A stretch of 64,000 nt of DNA from Eggerthellaceae bacterium (lineage in GTDB: Bacteria; Actinomycetota; Coriobacteriia; Coriobacteriales; Eggerthellaceae), in NCBI GenBank assembly GCA_910575165.1, contig CAJTDS010000007.1:55688-119687 (forward strand). Direction: 5' to 3'. Position numbers and translations under genes: made by a program. Each line of letters begins with the position of its first letter. The stretch's first letter is position 1. Shown here one piece after another: positions 57,100 to 64,000 of the stretch. The notes beneath the pieces are model-generated. The model saw only the letters and a program-made list of their open reading frames with translations. It searched no databases and had not been told where the DNA came from.

Positions 57100-58533
57100 T
57101 CAAGTGTCGGCGCTTTCAATAAGGTCGTGAAGCTGCTGCCTGCTGTTGACGCCTACCTTGTCGTAGATGTGCCTGACGTGGGTTCGTGCCGTGGAATGCG
57201 ATATCACAAGCTCCTCTTCGATATAGGGGAGCGACCTTCCGTTCGAGAGCAGCTTCAGCACCTCGGCCTCCCGCGGCGACAGTCGATAGAGCTCGACAAC
57301 TTCCCGGATACGATTTTCTGCAGGCTGCGGCGCGGGCGGTACGGTTGCGCCAGCTTTCTTCTCCGTTATGCTGACTACATCTAGTTCTTTGAGGATGAAG
57401 AAGAAAAGGCCCGCAAAGGCCACGACGGCCAACAGGCTGAAAAGGGCTATTTCCGCTTGGTCAGTAACCTGGTTTATCCCGGACAGCTCCCCAGCGACGA
57501 ATCCTGCAAACGAACCGGTGTGCTGCGCTGCGGCACACCATCCGAACAGATGCACGAGCGACCCTTTTGCACGAATGGCAACGTAGGGAAATATCAAAAG
57601 AACGAGGCATTCGAACATGACGCTACCGCTCAGCGCACAGGCTATGGCAAGGGTGTTCGCAACATTGCCGCCGATAGCCAAAAGTCCGTATCCCGCAATG
57701 AAGACCGGAACGCAGAAACGGTAGAGAAACAGGATCGGGTTTGCCTGCCCCATGATTGTGATGAGCACCAAGCTGACCAGAAACACTGCAATCATGATGG
57801 CGAAAACCAAACTGGAATGGGTTGAGAAAGTATGGCCGAAGACTGGGAAGACCCTTAGAAGGCCGCATGTCAGGCCCATGATGACGCAGCTGACGAGGAT
57901 CTTCGTAAGTCCGTTTTTCCACATCACCTCGCGCTCGTCGGCTTTCCGTTGCTCGTCTGCGCAGAAAATAAGCGTTATACCTGAGGCGAGCGGAAGCATA
58001 ACGATTGCCGCAAAGTAGAGCTGAACGGGAAAAGCCTGAAAAGCCAAGCATGCAAAGGCTGCGAACAAGCAGGAAAACGTAACGTGGCCCGCCAGGCGGT
58101 CGAGGCTAAGCCTTTGGAACAGGGCGCCCCATGAAAGAAGGAGGACCGAGTTCCCCGATCCTATCAACGCAGTGGATGCGATCATCAGCCAGACGGAATC
58201 GACGTAGTTCAACGATACGATAAGGAGGATGGTCCCGATCGAGGTTAGGCCGACGAAAAACGCCACCAGCCATTTGCCTGAGTTCAAGATATCGAGTTTT
58301 CGCACGAGGAACATCATGACGATCAGGCTGACCGAGACCGTTGCCGAGAAGGCCACGCGTATTAGCAGCATAGGGTAGAACTGCTCTTGACCGATTGAGA
58401 GACTCGGGCAGTTGACTACGACCGAAAGCGAGAAGGCGAAGTAATATCCAACGCCGAGCATGAGCCAGGGCTTCTGTCGCCAAGACCGTATAAGGCTTCT
58501 AGGTGCCTCGGCCGGCGCTTCCGTGTTTTCCAT
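57100..58533 (-). CDS. Membrane LuxR-type transcriptional regulator
   Basis: The 477-residue protein has about twelve membrane helices (residues 20-390) and a C-terminal LuxR/FixJ helix-turn-helix (YRLSPREAEVLKLLSNGRS and HSTARTHVRHIYDKVGVNSRQ). This fusion is common in Eggerthellaceae beside reductases and is thought to sense a ligand in the membrane. It is divergent from the flavoprotein gene, which it probably controls. AAGGAGGGAG precedes the ATG. Ligand unknown. Confidence 0.9.
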   Translation of the reverse strand: MENTEAPAEAPRSLIRSWRQKPWLMLGVGYYFAFSLSVVVNCPSLSIGQEQFYPMLLIRVAFSATVSVSLIVMMFLVRKLDILNSGKWLVAFFVGLTSIGTILLIVSLNYVDSVWLMIASTALIGSGNSVLLLSWGALFQRLSLDRLAGHVTFSCLFAAFACLAFQAFPVQLYFAAIVMLPLASGITLIFCADEQRKADEREVMWKNGLTKILVSCVIMGLTCGLLRVFPVFGHTFSTHSSLVFAIMIAVFLVSLVLITIMGQANPILFLYRFCVPVFIAGYGLLAIGGNVANTLAIACALSGSVMFECLVLLIFPYVAIRAKGSLVHLFGWCAAAQHTGSFAGFVAGELSGINQVTDQAEIALFSLLAVVAFAGLFFFILKELDVVSITEKKAGATVPPAPQPAENRIREVVELYRLSPREAEVLKLLSNGRSLPYIEEELVISHSTARTHVRHIYDKVGVNSRQQLHDLIESADT

Positions 58534-58569
58534 GCACTCCCTCCTTGACTTCTATCCTATCCGATTCGG

Positions 58570-58602
58570 CCGATATCGGCATCGACCGATATGGTCGATA
58601 TG
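58570..58602. promoter_or_regulatory. GATAT-containing repeats between regulator and flavoprotein
   Basis: CCGATATCGG (58570-58579, palindrome), ACCGATATGGT (58585-58595, near-palindrome) and TCGATATG (58595-58602) form three copies of a GATAT core in 33 bases. They lie between the divergent LuxR and flavoprotein genes, where a regulator would bind. Confidence 0.5.
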
Positions 58603-58708
58603 TCCCCTTGGCGAAAATCGATTGGTATGGTTGATGTGGGAATCCAGCTCGCCGGCTTATAACCGACGAGCGTTCGAAATGATGGAGACGCGAAAGGAGA
58701 AGAGGATA

Positions 58709-60448
58709 ATGCGTTTCACACGAAGGAGCTTTTTGAAGGGAGCTGCTTTTTCCGGGGCTGCCGCCGCAGCGGCCGCTGTGGGAATGGCGGTGCCCGGGGT
58801 CGCTCTTGCGGCCGATGGGGAGACGGGCTCGCCGTCGCAGGCAAACCCTTATCTGAACCTGTACGACGGCAATGTCAGCTATCTTCCCGTCAAGAGCATC
58901 GGTGAGAAGCCGACTTTCAGAAATGGGAACATAGCGTTCGAGGACCGGACGATCGAGCAGGACGAGATACGTATGGTCGACTCCTGCGACTTCTTGGTTA
59001 TCGGCGCTGGGATATGCGGAATCGTTGGTGCCCTCAAGGCATCCGACGAAGGAGCGAGCGTCATCTGCGTCGAGAAGACTTCTCGGGGCCGGTGCACTTG
59101 GGAATCCATGGGGGGTTACGGAACAAAAGCGCAGGCGGTCAGCGGAAACGAGGTGGATCCGGCCCGTTTTGCAGATGCTATTCTCCGAGGAAGTATGTTC
59201 CGGGCGCTCCCCGAGGTCGTGTGGTCCTACATCAACAACTCGGGGGCGGCCTTCGATTTCGTGCAGGACATGCTCGACGAGTCCGAATACGATATAGAGC
59301 TCTACAACACCACCCAGCCGGAGACCGGCTACGATCTGGTGACCATCCAGGCCGAGCATAAGTTCAAGATCAACGGTCCGGTGGAATGGAAGGCCCACAT
59401 GACTGGGATGTTTCCCATGGCGGCGCTGACTTCTGTTGCGAACAGCAGGGATAACCTCGATCTGAGGCTCTACACTGCAGGCGTTCAGCTTGTCCAGGAC
59501 GGCTCGGGCAGGGTAACCGGGGCGATCGTCAAGGACGAGGAGGGTTACTACCAGATCGATGCCGCAAAAGGAGTCCTCCTTGCAACGGGAGGGTACCATA
59601 ACAACCTCGAGATGATGAAGGCATGGCTTCGACCCGAGGACTTCGCTACTCCGTATCAGGAGGACGCCGCTATCGGTGATACAGGGGACGGCCATATGAT
59701 GGGCCTGAGGGTCGGAGCGAATATGGATCCGATTCCCCATGCCGCCATGATATTCAGCGGAGGATACCCGGACGAGGCGAGCAGGAAATGCCCTGCCAAG
59801 CAGATCGTACGGGCAGTCGCCCCCTTGGTCGACCAGCGCGGCAGGCGCTTTTGCAACGAGGCGCACCAGAAGGAGTGCGTGGCGAACGCCCTCAACACCG
59901 CGCACACCTTCAACGGAGGCGCGTGGTACGTCTTCGACCAGGATGTGATGGACACCGTCAAGGCGCCTCTGGACGAGTACTTCGCAAACGGTACGATAAC
60001 CAGCGGGGAGACCCTGTCCGACTTGGCAAAAGCGCTCGGCATGCCCCCCGATACGTTGGCCGCAACAATGGAAGTATGGAACGGGTATTTCGAGGAAGAC
60101 CCTCCTGTTGACCTCGCTTTCAGGCGAGACCTGGTATCCATCAACCCTGTCGTCAAGTCGTTTACGGAAGGGAAGGTCCAGGCGAGCGCATTGCCGGTGA
60201 AGAACGGTCCGTTCTATGCGATGACATGTTCCTCTACGTTCCTTACTACCGTAAGCGGACTGATTATCGATGAGCAATGCCGCGTTCTCGATAGGGAGGG
60301 GAACGTGATCGAAGGCTTGTATGCCGGCGGAAACGCATCCGGGGGCATGTACTCGGACGTGTATCCCCGTCATTTGCCGTCAACCTCTGTAGGTAGGGCC
60401 GCGACATTCGGTTTCGTGGCCGCCCGTCATGCCGTGAAAGGGGAATAA
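58709..60448 (+). CDS. Tat-exported FAD-dependent reductase (fumarate reductase-like flavoprotein)
   Basis: The 579-residue protein has a twin-arginine signal (RRSFLKG, then a hydrophobic Ala-rich stretch ending VALAADG) and an FAD domain: VIGAGICGIVGALKASDEGASV with GASV-VCVEK. The C-terminal active-site/FAD region is GNASGGMYSDVYPRHLP then STSVGRAATFGFVAARHA, which differs from classical fumarate reductase but matches the family of Coriobacterial extracytosolic reductases for small organic acceptors. Electron donor would be the adjacent cytochrome. ATG follows AAAGGAGAAGAGG. Acceptor unknown. Confidence 0.88.
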   Translation: MRFTRRSFLKGAAFSGAAAAAAAVGMAVPGVALAADGETGSPSQANPYLNLYDGNVSYLPVKSIGEKPTFRNGNIAFEDRTIEQDEIRMVDSCDFLVIGAGICGIVGALKASDEGASVICVEKTSRGRCTWESMGGYGTKAQAVSGNEVDPARFADAILRGSMFRALPEVVWSYINNSGAAFDFVQDMLDESEYDIELYNTTQPETGYDLVTIQAEHKFKINGPVEWKAHMTGMFPMAALTSVANSRDNLDLRLYTAGVQLVQDGSGRVTGAIVKDEEGYYQIDAAKGVLLATGGYHNNLEMMKAWLRPEDFATPYQEDAAIGDTGDGHMMGLRVGANMDPIPHAAMIFSGGYPDEASRKCPAKQIVRAVAPLVDQRGRRFCNEAHQKECVANALNTAHTFNGGAWYVFDQDVMDTVKAPLDEYFANGTITSGETLSDLAKALGMPPDTLAATMEVWNGYFEEDPPVDLAFRRDLVSINPVVKSFTEGKVQASALPVKNGPFYAMTCSSTFLTTVSGLIIDEQCRVLDREGNVIEGLYAGGNASGGMYSDVYPRHLPSTSVGRAATFGFVAARHAVKGE

Positions 60449-60451
60449 GGG

Positions 60452-60895
60452 ATGAAACTGAAAAAGACGATGGCGTTTCTCCTCGCCTTTGGAACCGTAT
60501 GCTCGATATGCGCATTGGGAGCATGCTCCGAGGGGACGCAGGACCAGCAGGGCGATCTCGCAAGCGGAGACGAAGCTACTGCAGCGGTTGCAAGCGCGGC
60601 ATCCGAGGATAGCTCCCTCGAAAATCTCGTTGCAAACGCAAAGCCCGATGATCCGTTCGTGTCGGACGATATTTGCCTAAGCTGCCACGGGGGAACCTAC
60701 GAAGCGGTTGCGGAACTTACCGACGCCTATGGGGATTCGAACCCCCATGCGGGAGCACACGGCAACGGCACGATGAGTTGCGGCACTTGCCACGAGAACG
60801 GCAGCGAGAAGCCAACCGACGAAAACAACTACTGCCTGAACTGCCATAATTGGCCAAGGGAGGAGCAGGCGTATATCGAGTACATGGATTTGTGA
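60452..60895 (+). CDS. Small multihaem c-type cytochrome lipoprotein
   Basis: The 147-residue protein has a signal peptide with lipobox LGACS and three CxxCH haem motifs: CLSCH, CGTCH and CLNCH, plus His residues (NPHAGAHG) for axial ligation. It resembles NapC/NirT-soluble or cytochrome c3-like tetrahaem domains, here with three. It starts three bases after the flavoprotein and is probably its electron donor from the quinone pool. A terminator follows. Confidence 0.9.
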   Translation: MKLKKTMAFLLAFGTVCSICALGACSEGTQDQQGDLASGDEATAAVASAASEDSSLENLVANAKPDDPFVSDDICLSCHGGTYEAVAELTDAYGDSNPHAGAHGNGTMSCGTCHENGSEKPTDENNYCLNCHNWPREEQAYIEYMDL

Positions 60896-60923
60896 GCGAT
60901 AGCTTCTAGGTAGATTGCTGACA

Positions 60924-60957
60924 ACGCCCCCGCGTTGATGCTGCGGGGGCGTTTGTG
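60924..60957 (+). terminator. Terminator of the reductase operon
   Basis: AACGCCCCCGC (60924-60934) pairs exactly with GCGGGGGCGTT (60944-60954), then a short T run. From here to the next start at 61158 I see only an AT-rich patch. Confidence 0.85.
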
Positions 60958-61070
60958 CTCGAGGTGGTCTGCTTTTGCGTTTAGCCTTGGGAGGAAGCCG
61001 GAAGGGAAGAACCCTTGCTTTATCCAAGGGCAATGGTTTCAAGCTGGGGCAGTCATGCGAATCTAATATA

Positions 61071-61098
61071 GGTTTACATAAGATATATTCGGTAAGGC
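61071..61098. other. Possible dif-like (XerCD) site at the edge of the phage-like region
   Basis: The 28 bases GGTTTACATAA-GATATA-TTCGGTAAGGC resemble the reverse complement of Escherichia coli dif (ATTTAACATAA-TATACA-TTATGCGCACC): 8 of 11 match in the XerD arm but only about 4 of 11 in the XerC arm. Filamentous phages often integrate at dif. The patch is AT-rich compared with its surroundings. Confidence 0.25.
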
Positions 61099-61157
61099 CA
61101 GCTTGCCTTTTAATCGGATAGGGGAGGGAATCCCCAGATTGAAAGGTTGGTTTGGCT

Positions 61158-61409
61158 ATGATCGTGCGCACCGCTTGCTATTTTCTGGGGGTTGAAAAAT
61201 CCAATTTCAAGGGTAAGAACGGGGACCCTGTAGAGTTCCAGCGAGTCCACTTCATGCCGGTCGATTCCGACTCGCCTATGTCGCTTACCGCCCTTAACGA
61301 CCTCGATTTCTCCACAATCGACAAGATGGCCTACATCGCCTTGGAGATCGATTTCTGGAACGACAACAAGTCCGGCTTCCTCAAAGGCAAGATCGTGGGG
61401 GTGGAGTAG
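61158..61409 (+). CDS. Small protein, possible phage ssDNA-binding protein
   Basis: The 83-residue protein (MIVRTACYFLGVEKSNFKGK, then EFQRVHFMPVD, ending GFLKGKIVGVE) looks like a small beta-rich OB-type domain with aromatic and Lys residues. In size and gene position it resembles gene V-like ssDNA-binding proteins of inoviruses. No direct homology is claimed. Start ATG 61158; the preceding TTG is less likely. It opens a run of small plus-strand genes. Confidence 0.55.
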   Translation: MIVRTACYFLGVEKSNFKGKNGDPVEFQRVHFMPVDSDSPMSLTALNDLDFSTIDKMAYIALEIDFWNDNKSGFLKGKIVGVE

Positions 61410-61411
61410 CC

Positions 61412-61759
61412 ATGGCCCGCGATGCCTCCATGTGCGAGTTCCATATCGCGCTCATCGACTTTCTCAACCGTTGGAACCGGCTCAACGACGCCCAGGTTAC
61501 GAGCGTCTCCTTCTCCGGTTTCGACTCGTTTCGCCGCGATTACTCCTCCGGCGTCGTCGTGCCGCCCGACCTCTCGGAACGCCCCGCGCCAGCTGATGTC
61601 CATGAGGATTTCGATATGCCCACCGCCGCCGAGGTCCAGGCGGGCAGAAAGGCCAACCGCCGCATCCTGCAGCGCTATATGCGCGAGGGCCGGCTCGACG
61701 AGGCCCCGGCCTATCTCTTCATGTCGGTGAGGATGGAGAGGGGGAACGATGGCCGTTAA
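61412..61759 (+). CDS. Hypothetical small protein of phage-like region (115 aa)
   Basis: A 115-residue soluble protein with FHIALIDFLNRWNRL at its start and charged helices at the end (AGRKANRRILQRYMREGRL). No family recognised. It begins two bases after the previous stop and ends ten bases into the next gene, showing packing typical of phage. Confidence 0.6.
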   Translation: MARDASMCEFHIALIDFLNRWNRLNDAQVTSVSFSGFDSFRRDYSSGVVVPPDLSERPAPADVHEDFDMPTAAEVQAGRKANRRILQRYMREGRLDEAPAYLFMSVRMERGNDGR

Positions 61760-62036
61760 CGTCGACTGCCACTCCTGCACCGATGTGCCCGCGTCGGACG
61801 CCCGCGAGTCCCTGGTTGCCGCGGCGGTCCGCTTCTCGCGCATGGCCGACGCCTTCGCGAAGGTGGCCGCTATGGACGGCCTCTCGGTCTCCGTCTGCTC
61901 CGCCGTCCTCCTGGACGCTTGGGACGGCCGGATATTCTGCGAGGCCTCGTCCCGCCCCGGCGACCGCGCCTCCGTCGCCTCGCTCTACTCGCTCGGCGAG
62001 GACGAGCCCTTCGAGGTGTTCGAGGTGAGGCTGTGA
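61749..62036 (+). CDS. Hypothetical small protein of phage-like region (95 aa)
   Basis: A 95-residue protein with VDCHSCTDVPASDARESL and FEVFEVRL; no family recognised. It overlaps its upstream neighbour by eleven bases and its stop overlaps the next GTG start. Confidence 0.55.
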   Translation: MAVNVDCHSCTDVPASDARESLVAAAVRFSRMADAFAKVAAMDGLSVSVCSAVLLDAWDGRIFCEASSRPGDRASVASLYSLGEDEPFEVFEVRL

Positions 62037-62335
62037 GCGACCCCAAGCCCTTGCCCAAGCCCGAGGAGGTGGCCGACGATGTGTCCCGTGCCGTGGAGGG
62101 AGACGGCGCCTATGAGGTTCCGTCGGATGATGCGCCTGTGGTTGGTGCTGCTGCTGCAGATGATGCGGCTTCGTCCTCTGCTGTGGTTCTACAGCCCGCT
62201 TTCGGCGAGTTCGCCGACGATTGTCTGCAGCTTATGAGCGTGCAGGCCGTTCTCCTGGCGTTCCTGCTCTTCGCCGTGCTCCTCAACCTCGGCGCCACCC
62301 TCTGGCTCTCGTTCTCCGACAAATGGAGGTCTTAA
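62033..62335 (+). CDS. Acidic small membrane protein of phage-like region (100 aa)
   Basis: A 100-residue protein from GTG 62033 (overlap GTGA). The first 65 residues are acidic and Ala/Asp-rich; the last 30 form one membrane helix (AVLLAFLLFAVLLNLGATLWL). One-helix proteins of this kind are minor coat candidates. It is adjacent to a two-helix protein. Confidence 0.6.
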   Translation: MSDPKPLPKPEEVADDVSRAVEGDGAYEVPSDDAPVVGAAAADDAASSSAVVLQPAFGEFADDCLQLMSVQAVLLAFLLFAVLLNLGATLWLSFSDKWRS

Positions 62336-62542
62336 ATGGATGCTCTTCTTGTTGCCCTGTCCGTCGTCTCCCTGGTGTCCGTCGTTGCTTTCGGCTTCGT
62401 CGTCTGGCAGTTGTTCAAATGCCTCTACCAGTACTTCGGGCTCATGTTCGACGGCTCGGACGATGCGCCCCTGCTCCTTCGCCTGCCGCCGCGCGCGGCG
62501 TCTCTGCTGTTCGTCCTCTGCTTCGTTTTCCTGGTGCTGTAG
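62336..62542 (+). CDS. Small two-helix membrane protein of phage-like region (68 aa)
   Basis: The 68-residue protein is almost wholly hydrophobic: helix one VALSVVSLVSVVAFGFVVW, a loop FDGSDDAPLLLRLPP, helix two AASLLFVLCFVFLVL. It starts on the base after the previous stop. A minor coat or assembly role is inferred from position. Confidence 0.6.
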   Translation: MDALLVALSVVSLVSVVAFGFVVWQLFKCLYQYFGLMFDGSDDAPLLLRLPPRAASLLFVLCFVFLVL

Positions 62543-62707
62543 ATGGACGCGATCGTGCAGCACCTGCCCGAGGGGTTCCTGGACTTCGTCCTCAACCTCT
62601 TCGAGGCCGTTCCCGTTGGGTTCCTGCTAGCGATGTTCTGCGGCCTGGCCAGCTTCGGGATATTCGCCCTGCTCGGACTGTTTAGAAAACTCGTCTCCTC
62701 GCGTTAG
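62543..62707 (+). CDS. Small one-helix membrane protein of phage-like region (54 aa)
   Basis: A 54-residue protein, MDAIVQHLPEGFLDFVLNLF then VGFLLAMFCGLASFGIFALLGLF and a basic FRKLVSSR end. It starts on the base after the upstream stop. Size, topology and position match the minor coat genes (VII/IX) of filamentous phages. Confidence 0.6.
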   Translation: MDAIVQHLPEGFLDFVLNLFEAVPVGFLLAMFCGLASFGIFALLGLFRKLVSSR

Positions 62708-62717
62708 GAGGGAAAGA

Positions 62718-62891
62718 ATGGAGGTTACTCCCATGGAAACCATCACCACCGCAATGACCACGGCTATCACCGGCCTCGGCACCTCGCTTCAGAGCGCGAT
62801 CGGCGCGAACCTGCCGGCGATCCTGAGCGTCGCGGCGATCTTCATCGTGGTCCCCGCCGTTTGGGGCTTCGTCCGCCGCTTCACGCACTAG
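62718..62891 (+). CDS. Candidate major coat protein (57 aa)
   Basis: The 57-residue protein has an N-terminal amphipathic helix (METITTAMTTAITGLGTS), a membrane helix (ILSVAAIFIVVPAVWGF) and a basic tail (VRRFTH), the layout of filamentous phage gene VIII proteins. AGGAGGG (62706-62712) ends five bases before the ATG, the strongest ribosome site in the area, fitting an abundant coat. No signal peptide cleavage site is clear. Hairpins follow the stop. The assignment rests on layout, not homology. Confidence 0.6.
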   Translation: MEVTPMETITTAMTTAITGLGTSLQSAIGANLPAILSVAAIFIVVPAVWGFVRRFTH

Positions 62892-62894
62892 CGG

Positions 62895-62952
62895 CCCCGC
62901 CCTTCGGGGTTTCCTCGCCCTGGGGCGCTGATACTCGGTCGGCGCCCCTTTC
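62895..62952 (+). terminator. Hairpins after the candidate coat gene
   Basis: CCCCG (62895-62899) pairs with CGGGG (62905-62909), then TTTCC. A second stem GGGGCGC (62922-62928) pairs with GCGCCCC (62942-62948), then TTTCC. In M13 the central terminator likewise follows gene VIII. Confidence 0.55.
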
Positions 62953-62972
62953 CGTCTCCGGAGGTGGTTCGC

Positions 62973-64000
62973 GTGCCGATCGTCAATCCCGACAAGCTCA
63001 TAGCCGTCCTGCTCTGCGCCGTCCTGGCGCTTTCGTGCTATCCTATGCCGGTAAGGGCGTGGGCTGACGAGGGGGCAGGCGATGAAGTTGTTTCTGAGGG
63101 TTCTTCTGGTTCTTTTGATGGCTTCGTGTCTGTTGATGGCATTTCGTCAGCTTCAATGGCTGATGGAGATTCTCCCGACCTTCTTAGCTCTTCCGAACCC
63201 GATAACGCAGACTCTTCTAGTTCGGCAGGCTCTGGCGCTTCTGGTGTCTCTGTCGGTGATAGCCCTTTCGGTTCTGGGCTTCAAGATGACTTCGAGGATA
63301 GGCGAGACGGAAGCGCAGAAGCGCAGGCGGAGGGATTCCAAGGAGATGAAGAAGATTCTTCGGAACAAGTAGTTGAAAGCTCTTCTAATCCTTATTTTTC
63401 CTATTCTCGTGATTCTCTTTTCGAGGTTTTGTCCTTTTATTCTTCGCTCGGCGATTTAAGTGAGGAGCAAGAGGATGATTTTTTTCTTGCTTCGACTGCT
63501 TGGGAATCTCTCGGATATGGCGCTGACGTCTCTACTTTAGCTATTGGCCCTCGTCTTGATGCGCAGGTCAAGGCTGGTCTTTCTGCTCTTGGTATTGGCT
63601 ATCTCTCTTCGACGGTTGAGGCCTATAACGATGTTGTTGATTCGACTGGTTACGAACTTATCTATAACAGCATCATTCAAACCCATATGCTTGATGGCCT
63701 CGTTAGGAACGTCGCCAATATCTATTCGCGTCTAGGCTCGTTAAATACCGCTCTTTCCAATATCTATTCCCGACTCGCAACCACGAATGATTATCTTTTC
63801 TATTCGGGTCGCTCTGCCGCTCATATCCTTTATGAACTCTGGGACGATTTGGAATATACTTCGGGCAATACGGTTTACTCTGCCGCCCGCATGCTTTACG
63901 GCATCTGGGATGACCTGGAGAAGGACGGCTACAGCGCCGCCGATTTTCTGGCTGCCATTGATACCAACCTTCATTCTAACGGCTATGGGGCTGCGCGGCT
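62973..64000 (+). CDS. Large secreted protein, candidate phage adsorption protein (partial, runs off the window)
   Basis: The frame is open from GTG 62973 to the window end, 342 codons without a stop. A signal peptide (KLIAVLLCAVLALSCYPMPVRA-W) leads a Ser/Gly/Asp/Glu-rich acidic linker (about residues 35-130), then a helical region with repeats: NIYSRL twice 14 residues apart, and SAAHILYELWDDLE like SAARMLYGIWDDLE 25 apart. Codons end in T unusually often (GTT, TCT, GAT, CTT) unlike the C/G-ending host genes. GGAGGTGG precedes the start. It resembles gene III-type adsorption proteins in position and layout. Confidence 0.65.
   Translation, partial: MPIVNPDKLIAVLLCAVLALSCYPMPVRAWADEGAGDEVVSEGSSGSFDGFVSVDGISSASMADGDSPDLLSSSEPDNADSSSSAGSGASGVSVGDSPFGSGLQDDFEDRRDGSAEAQAEGFQGDEEDSSEQVVESSSNPYFSYSRDSLFEVLSFYSSLGDLSEEQEDDFFLASTAWESLGYGADVSTLAIGPRLDAQVKAGLSALGIGYLSSTVEAYNDVVDSTGYELIYNSIIQTHMLDGLVRNVANIYSRLGSLNTALSNIYSRLATTNDYLFYSGRSAAHILYELWDDLEYTSGNTVYSAARMLYGIWDDLEKDGYSAADFLAAIDTNLHSNGYGAAR

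Noticed and set aside
63082..63372. A 96-residue hydrophobic open frame with basic tail inside the large secreted phage-like gene
   Set aside because: It lies in another frame of a continuous 342-codon frame with signal peptide and good ribosome site. T-rich third positions of the true frame create Leu/Phe-rich codons in this one.

Overview
The window is about 64 kb of high-GC DNA. It looks like the chromosome of an anaerobic actinobacterium of class Coriobacteriia, probably a gut Eggerthellaceae species. The clues are strong C/G bias at third codon positions, GTG and TTG starts behind good Shine-Dalgarno sites, a membrane LuxR regulator divergent from a Tat-exported flavoprotein reductase with a small multihaem cytochrome, an aromatic 2-oxoacid:ferredoxin oxidoreductase with PaaK ligases, and an Ech-type hydrogenase. 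Genus and species cannot be read from the sequence.

Layout. 1-3.8 kb: end of a flavin oxidoreductase, a secreted NlpC/P60 hydrolase, phosphotransacetylase (minus strand) and a formate/nitrite channel. 3.9-11 kb: a giant YfhO-like membrane protein, a flippase and a large BTAD regulator. 11-24 kb: a dense housekeeping run (M50 protease, scpA, scpB, rlu, tyrA, aroA, cmk, plsC, ispH, DUF512 radical SAM, der, plsY, gpsA), then a probable structured RNA. 25-34 kb: tRNA-Gly and the translation operon rimP-nusA-ylxR-infB-rbfA-nrnA-truB-ribF, which carries an attenuator-like leader. 34-38 kb: a decayed aldo/keto reductase, tRNA-Pro, a baeRF-family protein and a MATE exporter. 38-43.4 kb: a complete six-gene Ech hydrogenase operon. 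43.5-55 kb: pgsA, a VanW protein, then paaK-ACT-dacA-FHA-iorA-iorB-ACT-paaK and gluQ. 55-61 kb: menA, a lipoprotein, the LuxR-like regulator, the flavoprotein and its cytochrome.

The metabolic genes fit together. IorAB would release reduced ferredoxin from arylpyruvates, PaaK run in reverse could conserve the aryl-acyl-CoA as ATP, and Ech could oxidise the ferredoxin while making H2 and an ion gradient. MenA supplies quinone for anaerobic respiration of the type served by the flavoprotein and cytochrome. This coupling is inferred.

The most unusual part is the right end, about 61.1 kb to the window edge. It holds a run of very small, tightly packed plus-strand genes in filamentous-phage order: a small possible ssDNA-binding protein, small unknowns, two tiny membrane proteins, a 57-residue coat-like protein with a very strong ribosome site followed at once by terminator hairpins, and a large secreted protein with T-rich codons running off the window. 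This looks like the left part of an integrated inovirus (filamentous phage). The assembly ATPase and replication gene would have to lie beyond position 64000.
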